DNA from: CAYZJD01 sp964483455
GTDB taxonomy: Bacteria > Acidobacteriota > Terriglobia > Bryobacterales > Bryobacteraceae
Reading direction: 5' to 3'
Assembly: GCA_964483455.1 (NCBI GenBank)
Contig: CAZACK010000018.1
Span: 1 to 64,000 of the forward strand
Length of the DNA stretch: 64,000 bases
The position numbers and the translations under genes were made by a program. Position 1 is the first letter of the stretch. Every line of letters begins with the position of its first letter. Under the pieces are notes generated by a model. The model ran no database searches. It worked only from the letters and a program-made list of their open reading frames with translations, and was not told the DNA's origin. Shown here piece by piece: positions 24,906 through 33,706 of this stretch.

Positions 24906-26890
24906 TTATGCCCGCTGTAGAGCCAATCGGGGTAGCGCTTGCGCACCGCGCCCGTCTTGCACCCGACGGCGTAGATGCCATCGCCCCGCAGATCCGTCGA
25001 AAGCAGGTAGCGCCGGAGCATGTGGCGCACCCACTCCAGCTCCGGCGACGGCCGGTCGCGGAACGGACCGGTCTCTAGCAGTTCGATTTCGAAACCGGCG
25101 TCGTTCAGCAGTAACTGCACCTCGTTCGGTGTGTACTCCCGGTTGTGCCGGTCCTCCTCCGGCTCGCCCTGCGCCGGGCGCAGGTAGGCGGGGAAAAAGC
25201 CGGGATGATAGCCCTGGAGCACGGCGGCGATGGCCCGCAGCGACCCGATATTCGGAGTCGTCAACACCAGCCGGCCCTCCGGCTTCAGGATGCGATTGAT
25301 CTCCGCCATCATGTGCATCGGGTCGGCCTGCAAGTGCTCGATCAACTCACAGCAAAGGACCGTGGTGAAGTAGCCGTCGGGATACGGGAACGCATCCTTC
25401 TCCGCGTCGAACAGCTCAAGATCGAGCGTGAACGTGTCACCGCTTGACGAGGTCACCTCGCGATGATCGACCGTGCCGGCCAAGCCATAGTAGCATCCGC
25501 GCACCTCGCCGTATCCAAGCCGCGACTTGAGCAGCGGCGTGATCTGAAGGTAGGCGCCCATTTCGAGGATGCGGTCTTCCGGCCCGCCCGGCGGGGTGAT
25601 CGCCAGCGTCTTCTCGAGCCGGCTGAGATGCGTCTCCGCATAGGCTCGACCCTCCGGAGCGCGCGATGCCCATCCGAGAACCTCCTCCGCCACGTCCTGA
25701 ACAGGATTGGGCCCGGCGGCCGGTGCGGTGACGGACACAGCCGCGGCGCGGGTTTCCTCCAGTTGCGTCGTGCGTCCTTCCACCACAGCTTCCAGGAACT
25801 CCGCGTACCGCCGGGCGACGATACTCCAGGCGCACTCCCGCTCCACCCATCGCTTCGCCCGCGCGCCCATCTCGCAGGCCACGGCCGGCCGCGACACCAG
25901 CAGATTGAGGTACTCGAAGAGGCAGTCCTCTTCGGTCTCGTCCGCCGGCGCCTTCAGACAGATGTCATCCGGCAGTTCCCGAAAGGACGCCACGTCGGAA
26001 ACGAGCACCGCGCGGCCGAGGCCCAGCGCCCGAACAAGGCTCCCCGAGCTTTCCCCCACCGTCGGATAACGGAGGTTCAGCACGATGTCGCAGGCCGCGA
26101 TGTAACCAGCGAAATCCTCGATCGGGACAAAGCCGAGCAGCCGCACGTTCGCCTGCAATCCCAAGCTTCGGATCAGCGGAGCCAGCGGCAGCTCGGGATG
26201 CGGCTCTCCGACGAGGATCATCTTCGCCGCAGGCTCTACCCTCACCAGCCGCCGGAAAGCGCGCAGCGATTGGGCGATGCGCTTGTACGGCTTCAGAAAC
26301 CCGAACGTGCCGATCAGCGGCGTCCATTCATCCAGCCCCAGCCGTGAGCGCCAGGCAAGCCTGTCCACTTCCGGAATCCAGGCGCCATGCGGGATCACTG
26401 CCACAGGGCCGGCGAACCCCGCGTTTCGAATCTCGCCGGCGGTGAACCGGCTGTGCGCCACGACGGCCTTGGACCGCTCCAGCAGCCGGCGCAGCATCGG
26501 CAGCCCGTCGTAGTCCGGCCCGACCTCCAGCGCCCGCACCCGCCGGGCGTACTCGAGAGCCGCCGCGCCGCCGTTGTACTCGGCCTCGCGGAGATACCCC
26601 TCCCAGTCGTCGCGCTTGATGGTCAGGTCGGCGATCAAGTGGTGCAGGTTCGCCTCGTGCATCACCACCACGCCGGGATGCTCCAGGGCCAGCTCATAGA
26701 CGAAGCCGTGGTGCGGGTTGTTGCCGGCGTGGTAGAGGATCGCGTCGAACCGCCCGGCGTCGAAGGCGGCGGGCTTCTCGGCGATGATGGTCAGATCGAC
26801 CAGCGCCGCCAGCGGACCGGCCAGCGCCGCCGCGTAATCCGCGATGCCGCTCTTGGACGGGGGCATCGGCGAAACAAACGCCACGCGCAT
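24902..26890 (-). CDS. GT4 glycosyltransferase fused to SAM methyltransferase
   Basis: 662 residues. The N-terminal ~400 form a GT4/GT-B glycosyltransferase (SKSGIADYAAAL, VAVIPHGAW, and the donor-site region GESSGSLVRALGLG). The C-terminal ~230 form a class I SAM-dependent methyltransferase (DRILEMGAYLQ as motif I, LCCELIEHL, LKPEGRLVLTTPN). A single protein could thus add a sugar and methylate it, perhaps capping the chain. It is cytoplasmic and translationally coupled to the permease that follows. Confidence 0.87.
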   Translation of the reverse strand: MRVAFVSPMPPSKSGIADYAAALAGPLAALVDLTIIAEKPAAFDAGRFDAILYHAGNNPHHGFVYELALEHPGVVVMHEANLHHLIADLTIKRDDWEGYLREAEYNGGAAALEYARRVRALEVGPDYDGLPMLRRLLERSKAVVAHSRFTAGEIRNAGFAGPVAVIPHGAWIPEVDRLAWRSRLGLDEWTPLIGTFGFLKPYKRIAQSLRAFRRLVRVEPAAKMILVGEPHPELPLAPLIRSLGLQANVRLLGFVPIEDFAGYIAACDIVLNLRYPTVGESSGSLVRALGLGRAVLVSDVASFRELPDDICLKAPADETEEDCLFEYLNLLVSRPAVACEMGARAKRWVERECAWSIVARRYAEFLEAVVEGRTTQLEETRAAAVSVTAPAAGPNPVQDVAEEVLGWASRAPEGRAYAETHLSRLEKTLAITPPGGPEDRILEMGAYLQITPLLKSRLGYGEVRGCYYGLAGTVDHREVTSSSGDTFTLDLELFDAEKDAFPYPDGYFTTVLCCELIEHLQADPMHMMAEINRILKPEGRLVLTTPNIGSLRAIAAVLQGYHPGFFPAYLRPAQGEPEEDRHNREYTPNEVQLLLNDAGFEIELLETGPFRDRPSPELEWVRHMLRRYLLSTDLRGDGIYAVGCKTGAVRKRYPDWLYSGHK

Positions 26891-26894
26891 CGTG

Positions 26895-27605
26895 TCAGCG
26901 GGCCAGCTCCATCGAGAATGTGCCCATCGCCAGCGGCAGACGGATCAGCAGCGGGGTTCTTGCGGCGTCCAGCGCAAAGAAGATCTCAAACGCCGTATCG
27001 GAAGCCTTCCCCTTCGCCGAAATCTGGATGCGGTCGGCGTCCGTCCTTTGATCGCCAACAATCACAGTCTGCCGCCCTCCGTACTCCAGGCGGACATTGT
27101 ATGGTCCGCCGAAGAAAACCGTCTGCGAGGGTGGAATGCGGCCTTGCCCAAGCTCGCGCCGCAGGTAGTAGAGGAAAGCCAGCCCGTCCCTGGCGCAGGC
27201 GGGAATGGAAAACTCGGACTTGCCGCCTCCGCCGAGCGTTTCCCGCGTCGCCAGGCCGCTCTTCGAATCGAACGTCGTGCGCTCCTTGGTGCTTCGTTTC
27301 CCCCGCTCCGCGAGCTTTTCCAGTTCCAAGCTGCACAGCTCGGCAGTCACCAAAGAACGGTGCTTATCCACCACCGAAAAGCCGGGAATCGCCGCCTCCA
27401 GCCGGAGCGAGAACTCCCACCGGTATCCCGGCGCGTCGTCGATCTCGATCCTGGCGGCTCGCATCTCCGCCTCGCCCAGGGCCAGCCCGCTTGGCCAGTT
27501 GACGTTGTAACGGAGAGTCTCCGGCTGCGGAAAAGCGTCAGGTGTAGCGGGCCCGCCGGCAAGCGCGGCGAGCGATGCCGCGAGTGCGAGCAAGATGGAG
27601 GTCAT
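26895..27605 (-). CDS. DUF3108 periplasmic protein
   Basis: 236 residues with a signal peptide (TSILLALAASLAALAGG). The DUF3108 domain covers the remainder (LRYNVNWPSGLALGEAEM, then AFEIFFALDAARTPLLIRLPL). This family is predicted to be periplasmic; its function is unresolved. The start ATG 27605 overlaps the stop of the preceding glycosyltransferase by 4 nt, and 4 nt separate its stop from the next start, so it belongs to the cassette. An in-frame longer start would overlap the glycosyltransferase and is rejected. Confidence 0.8.
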   Translation of the reverse strand: MTSILLALAASLAALAGGPATPDAFPQPETLRYNVNWPSGLALGEAEMRAARIEIDDAPGYRWEFSLRLEAAIPGFSVVDKHRSLVTAELCSLELEKLAERGKRSTKERTTFDSKSGLATRETLGGGGKSEFSIPACARDGLAFLYYLRRELGQGRIPPSQTVFFGGPYNVRLEYGGRQTVIVGDQRTDADRIQISAKGKASDTAFEIFFALDAARTPLLIRLPLAMGTFSMELAR

Positions 27606-28753
27606 GCGCGAAGCGCCGGCACGACGACCTCCGGCCGCGAGCGCCGTTCGAGCCCGGCAACCTCGTGGTACGCTTCCAGCGTCTTCTGCGCCGTTCTCCG
27701 CCAACTGAACTGCGAGGCGCGGTTCATTCCCAACTTCCTCATTCGGGACCGGAGTTCGGAATCCACCAGCAGGTCCAGCATTGCGCGCTCCATCTCCCGG
27801 GTCGAGCGCGGGTCGAACAGGAGCGCCGACGCGTCGGCCACCTCCGGCAGCGCCGACGAATTCGAGCAGGCCACCGCCGCGCCGCACGCCATCGCCTCCA
27901 GAACCGGAAGCCCAAACCCTTCGTAGAACGACGGAAACACGAACACGTCACAGGCGCTGTAGAGGTCGAGCAGTTCCTCGTCACTCACAAAACCGGTGAA
28001 CCGCACGCGATCCGCGACACCGGACTCGCGCGCGGCCCGTTTGACACGGTGCGAGAACCACGTGTCCTTCCCGGCCAGTACTAGCGAGTGCGGCAGCTCC
28101 GGACGCGCCCGCATCAGATCCGCGAACGCGGCGATGAGTCCGATCTGGTTCTTGCGCGGTTGGAGATCGCCGACCGTCAGCACGAACGGCCCGGGAATCC
28201 CGAACCGCTCGCGGACACGTGCCGCCGCTCCCTCCCGCGAGATGGGGCGGAAGATCGGCGATGCGGCGTTCGGCACCACGGTGATCTTGTCGTCGTTCAG
28301 CCCGTAGGCCTTGGCGATCGACGCCCGCGAGAATTCACTGCCGGTCAGGATCCTGGCCGCCGACCTGACTGTGCGACGAACCGTCCAGCACAACTGCTGC
28401 CGCCGCGGCACGGAGAAAAACTCCGGATGCTCCAGAAAACTGACGTCGTGAACGCTCACCACCACCGGCACCGGACAGCCGAGCGGCGCCGTGTACTGGA
28501 CATGCACCAGCGCCGGACGGTCCTGCCACAACTTCCAGGAAAGGTGGCAACTCAGGCGCAGGAAAGGATTGGCCGCGATTCTCTCCCGCCGGAACCGCGA
28601 AGGGACCCATCCGTCGGCGTCGGCCACCGACAGGTAAGCGATGAACTCCGAGTTGTCGTCAAGGGAGGCGAAATTCGCCAGCAGATTACGGACGTAAACC
28701 TCATTGCCCGTGAGATGGCGACCGATCGCGTGAGCATCCACGGAAAAGAGCAT
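27602..28753 (-). CDS. GT4 glycosyltransferase
   Basis: A 383-residue GT-B glycosyltransferase with the donor motif FYEGFGLPVLEAMACG and the acceptor-side sequence VSVHDVSFLEHPEFF. It likely transfers mannose, rhamnose or a related sugar in building the exopolysaccharide repeat. The ATG at 28753 lies 11 nt after TATACT, so this gene probably begins a second transcription unit of the cassette (this gene, DUF3108, GT-methyltransferase, permease). Confidence 0.88.
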   Translation of the reverse strand: MLFSVDAHAIGRHLTGNEVYVRNLLANFASLDDNSEFIAYLSVADADGWVPSRFRRERIAANPFLRLSCHLSWKLWQDRPALVHVQYTAPLGCPVPVVVSVHDVSFLEHPEFFSVPRRQQLCWTVRRTVRSAARILTGSEFSRASIAKAYGLNDDKITVVPNAASPIFRPISREGAAARVRERFGIPGPFVLTVGDLQPRKNQIGLIAAFADLMRARPELPHSLVLAGKDTWFSHRVKRAARESGVADRVRFTGFVSDEELLDLYSACDVFVFPSFYEGFGLPVLEAMACGAAVACSNSSALPEVADASALLFDPRSTREMERAMLDLLVDSELRSRMRKLGMNRASQFSWRRTAQKTLEAYHEVAGLERRSRPEVVVPALRA

Positions 28754-28764
28754 TGTGTTCTTTC

Positions 28765-28770
28765 AGTATA
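28765..28770 (-). promoter_or_regulatory. Internal -10 hexamer of the polysaccharide cassette
   Basis: TATACT on the minus strand, 11 nt before ATG 28753, in the 41-bp gap between two glycosyltransferase genes. Confidence 0.45.
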
Positions 28771-28794
28771 GTGGCTTGCCGGCAGCGCGGGCTG

Positions 28795-30003
28795 TTAAAT
28801 CCCGATCTCCTCCAGCCTGGACCAAGCGGCGCCCCAAGTAAAACTTGTTTCGAACAGGTTACGACCACAACGACCTAATTGTTCACGCAGGCTATTTGAC
28901 TCTAGCAGACTTGAGACGGCTTCGGCAAAGTCCCGGTTTCCATCGGCGATGAGCAAGTGTCTCGCGTGCTCGGCGCCGAGGCCTTCCGCGCCCAACGAGG
29001 TGGACACGACCGCCCTGCCGGCGGCCCAAGCCTCCAGGATCTTCACCCGCGTCCCGCTGCCGGCGAGAATTGGCGCTACCGCCACCTGGGCCCTCGCCAG
29101 CACGCCGACCGCATCCTCTACCGGACCCACAAGCTGGATCCGGTCGTCTCCGTCGATGAAGCGGCGCACCGCCTCCGGGTTCTTCCCCACAACGCGCCAC
29201 ACGAGTGCCGGCCACTTCTCCCGCAGAGTCGGCCACACCTGTTCCCGAAAGAAGCGCGCCGCTTCCAGGTTCGGGCGATACCGCAGGTTGCCCGAAAAGA
29301 CGATGGCATGGTCCTCCGGTCCGTCCGGCAGCGGCACGAATGGAATCGTGTTCGGGACGACCTCGACGCGCGACGCTGGGGATACGCCGTTCAGCCTTTT
29401 GGCATCGTTGTCCGAGGCAGCCAGCAGCAGGTCGAACAGAGGAAGCCACTTTCGCTCCCTTGCCAGGCACGCCTCGTGAAAGCGTCGGAACATCCACCGG
29501 TCGCGCCGGCGGGCGGTGGCTGCGTAGGTCTGGTAAAGGGCCGACTCGACGTTGTGCAGATCGAGCACGACCTGGTCCGTGCAAGGCGCCAGTTCCGCCC
29601 AGTACGCAGCGGTCCAGAAATGTTCCAGCACCGCCACTTCGTACCGGCGCCCGTTTACGAAGGAGTGAACCGCCGCGCCGAAGCCCTCGAACCTGTCGTT
29701 CAGCGGCGGGCGCGAGCAGAGCACCCGCAACAGGTTTCTGGCCGCGCGAGCGGCAACTCCACGTGAGTGATACGGCAGGGGAACCACCAGAACTCGGCGC
29801 GCGAGTCCCGGCGGGACTGAGGACGCCGGATCGGGAGCGTCCGCTTCGCGGAACAGGACGAGATCGAGATCGTAGCGCCGCCCGAGATACTCGGCCATCG
29901 CCGCCGCTCGCAGGGCGCCGCCGCCGACCGCCGGATAGGGCGCCTCCGGTGAAATCAGCAGCGCCGCCCGCTTGCCGTCAGAACCTGCGGATAGCTTCCG
30001 CAT
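28795..30003 (-). CDS. Glycosyltransferase (GT4-like)
   Basis: A 402-residue GT-B protein: LISPEAPYPAVGGGALRA near the N terminus, DLHNVESALYQ in the middle, and the donor region ILAGSGTRVKILEAWAAGRAVVST. It is a cytoplasmic or membrane-associated sugar transferase of the cassette. Its start overlaps the end of the upstream glycosyltransferase by 26 nt, so the two are coupled. Confidence 0.87.
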   Translation of the reverse strand: MRKLSAGSDGKRAALLISPEAPYPAVGGGALRAAAMAEYLGRRYDLDLVLFREADAPDPASSVPPGLARRVLVVPLPYHSRGVAARAARNLLRVLCSRPPLNDRFEGFGAAVHSFVNGRRYEVAVLEHFWTAAYWAELAPCTDQVVLDLHNVESALYQTYAATARRRDRWMFRRFHEACLARERKWLPLFDLLLAASDNDAKRLNGVSPASRVEVVPNTIPFVPLPDGPEDHAIVFSGNLRYRPNLEAARFFREQVWPTLREKWPALVWRVVGKNPEAVRRFIDGDDRIQLVGPVEDAVGVLARAQVAVAPILAGSGTRVKILEAWAAGRAVVSTSLGAEGLGAEHARHLLIADGNRDFAEAVSSLLESNSLREQLGRCGRNLFETSFTWGAAWSRLEEIGI

Positions 30004-31042
30004 ATGCCTCTCGGGTCAGCCGCGCCGTCCGCGCCCAACTGAACTCTCGCGCCCGCGCTCGCGCCCGCTCTTGCCAGGCGGCCCGCAGCTCCGGCCGCGC
30101 CAGCAATGCCGTCATTGCTTCCTTCCACGCCCGCACATCCCGCGCGTCCGCCTGCATGGCCGCTCCGCCCGCGGTTTCACGAACCGCCGGATCCGTCGAG
30201 ACGATCACCGCCGCGCCGCATTGCATCGCCTCCAGGACGGGCAGGCCGAAGCCCTCGTAAAGCGACGGATAGCAGCAGGCGACCGCTCCTGAGTACAGCG
30301 CAGCCAAATCCTCATCCGCAACTTCGCCCGGCACCGACAGCCCTTCTTCCCGGGGAGGGTGTGCATATTCCGGCCGGCGGCGCCCCGCCAGCACGAGCCC
30401 GACCGGGTACTGCCGCCGCACCTCCCGCCAGGCGGCGAGCAGCACGTCCAGGTTCTTCCGCGCTTCCAGCGCGCCGGCGTACAAGAAGTACGGAGACTGG
30501 TGATGATTCCCTGCGGCAACTGGCCGGAAATGCGGCGCCGCGGCCAGCGGCGTCGCCACGATTCGTCCAGGGTGGATGCGAAACTTCTCGATGGCTTGCC
30601 GCCTGACGGCTTCGCTCGGCGTCAGGATCAGAGTGGCCGCGCCGAATCCGATCAGCAAGGGCGCCCGCCGCCGTACCCGCCGTGCGTCCGCATGCCAGCC
30701 GGCATCTGACCACGGCGAAAGATCGTGCAGCATCATTACGGCCGGACGAAGCGGCAGCACGGGAACCTCAAAATGCGCGCCGTGGAAGACTTCGGCGCCC
30801 GATCTCCGCATCTCACACTGGACGCCCCAGAGCCACCAGCGCCGCTCGAAGACACTCCGTGGTCCCGAGCCGCGGCGAAGGTTGAGCGGCGTCGGCGAAG
30901 GCAATGCGAACGGCTGGTCCGAGACCAGCCAACATTCGTCTTCCGGAAAATTCTCCGCCAGCGCCAGGCTCAGCTCGCTCGTATAGCGGGAGATCCCCCC
31001 GCTGGAGACGGTCAGAGGCGTGGCGTCGATCGCCACTCGCAT
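29978..31042 (-). CDS. GT4 glycosyltransferase
   Basis: A 354-residue GT-B glycosyltransferase with SGGISRYTSEL near the N terminus, MLHDLSPW, and the donor motif LYEGFGLPVLEAMQCG. I place the start at ATG 31042 (RVAIDATPL), 7 nt after the rfbB stop; a longer frame through rfbB is a shadow. It is the second gene after rfbB and clearly part of the same operon. Confidence 0.88.
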   Translation of the reverse strand: MRVAIDATPLTVSSGGISRYTSELSLALAENFPEDECWLVSDQPFALPSPTPLNLRRGSGPRSVFERRWWLWGVQCEMRRSGAEVFHGAHFEVPVLPLRPAVMMLHDLSPWSDAGWHADARRVRRRAPLLIGFGAATLILTPSEAVRRQAIEKFRIHPGRIVATPLAAAPHFRPVAAGNHHQSPYFLYAGALEARKNLDVLLAAWREVRRQYPVGLVLAGRRRPEYAHPPREEGLSVPGEVADEDLAALYSGAVACCYPSLYEGFGLPVLEAMQCGAAVIVSTDPAVRETAGGAAMQADARDVRAWKEAMTALLARPELRAAWQERARARAREFSWARTARLTREAYAEAIRRF

Positions 31043-31049
31043 CGGTTTG

Positions 31050-32087
31050 TCAGTCGCCCAGCCGCGCCAGCTCGCGCTCGCGCTGGTCGTAATTGCGCGC
31101 GTAGTACTCCCTGTATTCGCCGGACTTGACGTGCCGCACCCACTGCTGGTTCCTCCGATACCAGTTAATGGTGCGTCGCAGCCCGTCGTCGAATTCGACT
31201 TCCGGCTGCCAGCCCGTGTCCCGAAGCACCTTCTCGCCCGACAGTGCATAGCGCCGGTCGTGACCCGGGCGGTCCTCCACGCTGGTCATCAGCGACTCCG
31301 GCTTGCCCATCGCCGCCAGAATCCGCCGCACCACTTCCCGGTTCGGCAGCGCGCAGTTGCCGCCGAGGTTGTAGATCTCGCCATCCCTGCCACGTTCGAG
31401 CAGTCGAAGGATCGCGCGGCAATGATCGTCCACGTAGAGCCAGTCCCGTACATGAAGGCCGTCGCCGTAAATCGGAAGCGATTTCCCCTCCATCGCGTTC
31501 GAGATCATGAGCGGAATCAGCTTCTCCGGGAACTGGCAGGGTCCGTAGTTGTTGGAAGCCCTGGTGACGATGACCGGCGTCCGGTAGGTGGCGTGGTAAG
31601 CCAGCGCCAGCAGATCGGAGCTGGCCTTGGACGCCGAGTACGGGCTGCTCGGGCGGAGTGGAAAGGACTCGTCCGCTACCAGCGGCTCCTCCAGACTTCC
31701 ATAGACCTCATCCGTCGAGACATGGACGAAGCGTTTGGGGCGGCGCTTCCTTGCTGCTTCGAGCAGCGTGGCCGTTCCCCGGATATTCGTCTCGAGGAAG
31801 GGTTCCGGCGACAGGATGCTGCGGTCCACGTGCGACTCGGCGGCGAAGTGCACGATCGCTTCCGGCGTCTCCTCCGTCAGCAGTGATTCCACCAGCGCCG
31901 CGTCGCAAATGTCGCCGCGGACGAAACGGTAGCGGGAGTCGCCGGCGACATCCGCCAGGTTCTCGAGATTTCCTGCGTAGGTCAGCTTGTCGAGATTGAC
32001 GACGCGCGCCGAGGCATCGGCCCGGAGCGCCAGCCGGACGAACGCCGATCCGATGAACCCCGCCCCGCCCGTTACCAGCAGCTTCAT
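31050..32087 (-). CDS. rfbB: dTDP-glucose 4,6-dehydratase
   Basis: A 345-residue extended SDR. The NAD site is TGGAGFIGS, and the catalytic region shows STDEVYGS and YSASKASSD. The product, dTDP-4-keto-6-deoxyglucose, leads to dTDP-rhamnose and related sugars. rfbA, rfbC and rfbD are not present in this window. It is the first gene of the minus-strand cassette. The upstream 185 bp hold the right copy of the direct repeat. Confidence 0.93.
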   Translation of the reverse strand: MKLLVTGGAGFIGSAFVRLALRADASARVVNLDKLTYAGNLENLADVAGDSRYRFVRGDICDAALVESLLTEETPEAIVHFAAESHVDRSILSPEPFLETNIRGTATLLEAARKRRPKRFVHVSTDEVYGSLEEPLVADESFPLRPSSPYSASKASSDLLALAYHATYRTPVIVTRASNNYGPCQFPEKLIPLMISNAMEGKSLPIYGDGLHVRDWLYVDDHCRAILRLLERGRDGEIYNLGGNCALPNREVVRRILAAMGKPESLMTSVEDRPGHDRRYALSGEKVLRDTGWQPEVEFDDGLRRTINWYRRNQQWVRHVKSGEYREYYARNYDQRERELARLGD

Positions 32088-32115
32088 GTGTCCGTTGCGA
32101 TTCGCCGGCGCGCCA

Positions 32116-32145
32116 AAATCGGTGACAGGCTACGTTGTCCCCAGC
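32116..32145 (+). repeat. Direct repeat, right copy, at polysaccharide cassette edge
   Basis: AATCGGTGACAGGCTACG followed by TTGTCCCCAGC, the partner of 23639-23668. The two copies lie 8.4 kb apart and exactly enclose the seven-gene cassette. Confidence 0.7.
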
Positions 32146-32258
32146 GCATGCGCCGCGCTGGAAACTCCGAATCCGCCTGTGTCACTCACTTGATCCGCTG
32201 ACTGCCAGCCGTGCATTCCATCATACAATGCGCCGCTCGCCGCGCCGACTTGCCATGA

Positions 32259-32264
32259 TAAAAT
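32259..32264 (+). promoter_or_regulatory. -10-like hexamer of the cupin gene
   Basis: TAAAAT ends 9 nt before ATG 32274. Confidence 0.45.
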
Positions 32265-32273
32265 GCCCATGCC

Positions 32274-32621
32274 ATGAAGCACTACCGCTGGGACCAAGTC
32301 GAGAGGGAGCGCATGAACCCGTCGCTCGAGCGCCAGGTCATACACGGCGAGAAGATGACCGTGGCCCGCATCCACCTGCGCAAGGGCGGCATCGTGCCTC
32401 TGCACCACCACGTCAACGAGCAGCTCTCGGCGCTCGAGTCGGGCCGGGTGCGGTTCACCGTCGATGGCAAGGACACGGTCCTCGAGCCCGGGGACATGCT
32501 CATGATCGCCTCCAACTCGCCGCACATGGTCGAAGCCCTGGAGGACAGCGTCGCCATCGACATCAATGCGCCCGTCCGCGAGGACTGGCTCCGCGGCGAC
32601 GACGCCTACTTGCGCCGGTAG
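32274..32621 (+). CDS. Small cupin-domain protein
   Basis: A 115-residue single-domain cupin. Cupin motif 1 is GIVPLHHHVNEQ followed by a conserved glutamate; motif 2 is DMLMIASNSPHMVE. These supply the usual three His and one Glu metal ligands. The ligand and reaction are unknown; such proteins often bind sugars or act as isomerases or dioxygenases. The last 16 bp overlap the end of the convergent FG-GAP gene. Confidence 0.85.
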   Translation: MKHYRWDQVERERMNPSLERQVIHGEKMTVARIHLRKGGIVPLHHHVNEQLSALESGRVRFTVDGKDTVLEPGDMLMIASNSPHMVEALEDSVAIDINAPVREDWLRGDDAYLRR

Positions 32622-33706
32622 CTCCGGTTCTCCCACCACTGGACGGTGTACGGCCCGACCGCGAGCACGTCCGGCACGGAGTCTCCGTTTATGTCCGCGA
32701 TCCACAGCGAGTGGACGCGGGTTCCCACGGCGATCCTCTGGGGCGTGAACCGCCCGCCGCCCTCGTTGCGAAACACGAGCAGCCGCGGCGACCGGCCGCC
32801 GTTCTCGCCCACAACGATGTCGGTTCTGCCGTCGCTGTCCAAATCGGCGGTCGCCAGCCCGTGCGGGAAGCGCAGTCCCGGCCGGATCTCCAGGCGGTGC
32901 TCCCGCCAAAGCTGCTTCGGATCGGCGGGCTTCTCGAACCACGCCAGCCTCCCCGATTCCATCTCACCCTGCGCCACAACCAGCTCTGGTGTTCCGTCGC
33001 CGGTCAGTTCGGCCTGCGCAAGCCGCAGCGTCGCCGAGGACGGAGTTTCGCTGTACGTGTTGATGGCGAACAGCCGCCAGGACTCCTCGAAAGTCTCCGG
33101 ACTCCGAATCCAGTAGTTGCCGCTGAAGATGTCCGTGCGCCCGTCTCCGTCCATGTCCTCCAACAACAGGCCGGCCTGCCGCGACGGGGTGTAGAACGAG
33201 TAGATCTCGCGATACGGCCAGCGTTGCTTCGGGTCGGACGGAACTTCATAGAAGCGGACCTGTCCGTAGCGATGCACCACCAGGATCCCGCGACGGCCGA
33301 AGAGCTCGGCGGGCTCGATGTCGTGCGTATCGGCGTCGAGGTCGATCACGTGCGGAGTCCATTGGAAGGAACCAAACCACAGGAGCCGCCGCAACCCGCG
33401 GGCTTCCTGCAACACGATATCGGCGCCGCCGTCGCGGTCAACGTCCAGGAGGCCCCCGGCTTCCCCGAAGACACCGTGCCGCAGGGGGCCGCCGTGGCCC
33501 TCGCGCACGCGCCAGACCGAGAGGCCCTGGCCCCAGGTAAAGAGGTTGTTGCCGTCCCACTCCGCGCCCGAGATCTGCACGGCCCTCACGTCAACCGTGT
33601 GCCGCTCCAGGCGCAATGGCTGCGCGGCCGCCAGCGCCGCCAGCCCAAGCAGCCACACAATCAGGTGGCGCTGTCTCCCCGTTCTGCGATGTAATGTTTC
33701 CAACAT
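32606..33706 (-). CDS. Secreted FG-GAP/VCBS repeat protein
   Basis: 366 residues with a signal peptide (HLIVWLLGLAALAAAQP). At least five FG-GAP type repeats with calcium-binding Dx(D/N)xDG loops are visible (DVDRDGGAD, DMDGDGRTD, ELTGDGTPE, DLDSDGRTD, DINGDSVPD), predicting a beta-propeller outside the cytoplasm. It may bind a ligand or cell-surface glycan. The start codon overlaps head-to-head with the divergent carbon-nitrogen hydrolase (CATG at 33704-33707); TTG 33703 is a possible alternative start. Confidence 0.82.
   Translation of the reverse strand: MLETLHRRTGRQRHLIVWLLGLAALAAAQPLRLERHTVDVRAVQISGAEWDGNNLFTWGQGLSVWRVREGHGGPLRHGVFGEAGGLLDVDRDGGADIVLQEARGLRRLLWFGSFQWTPHVIDLDADTHDIEPAELFGRRGILVVHRYGQVRFYEVPSDPKQRWPYREIYSFYTPSRQAGLLLEDMDGDGRTDIFSGNYWIRSPETFEESWRLFAINTYSETPSSATLRLAQAELTGDGTPELVVAQGEMESGRLAWFEKPADPKQLWREHRLEIRPGLRFPHGLATADLDSDGRTDIVVGENGGRSPRLLVFRNEGGGRFTPQRIAVGTRVHSLWIADINGDSVPDVLAVGPYTVQWWENRSYRRK
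33690..33695 (+). promoter_or_regulatory. -10-like hexamer of the carbon-nitrogen hydrolase gene
   Basis: TGTAAT ends 9 nt before ATG 33705, inside the 5' end of the divergent gene. Confidence 0.4.
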
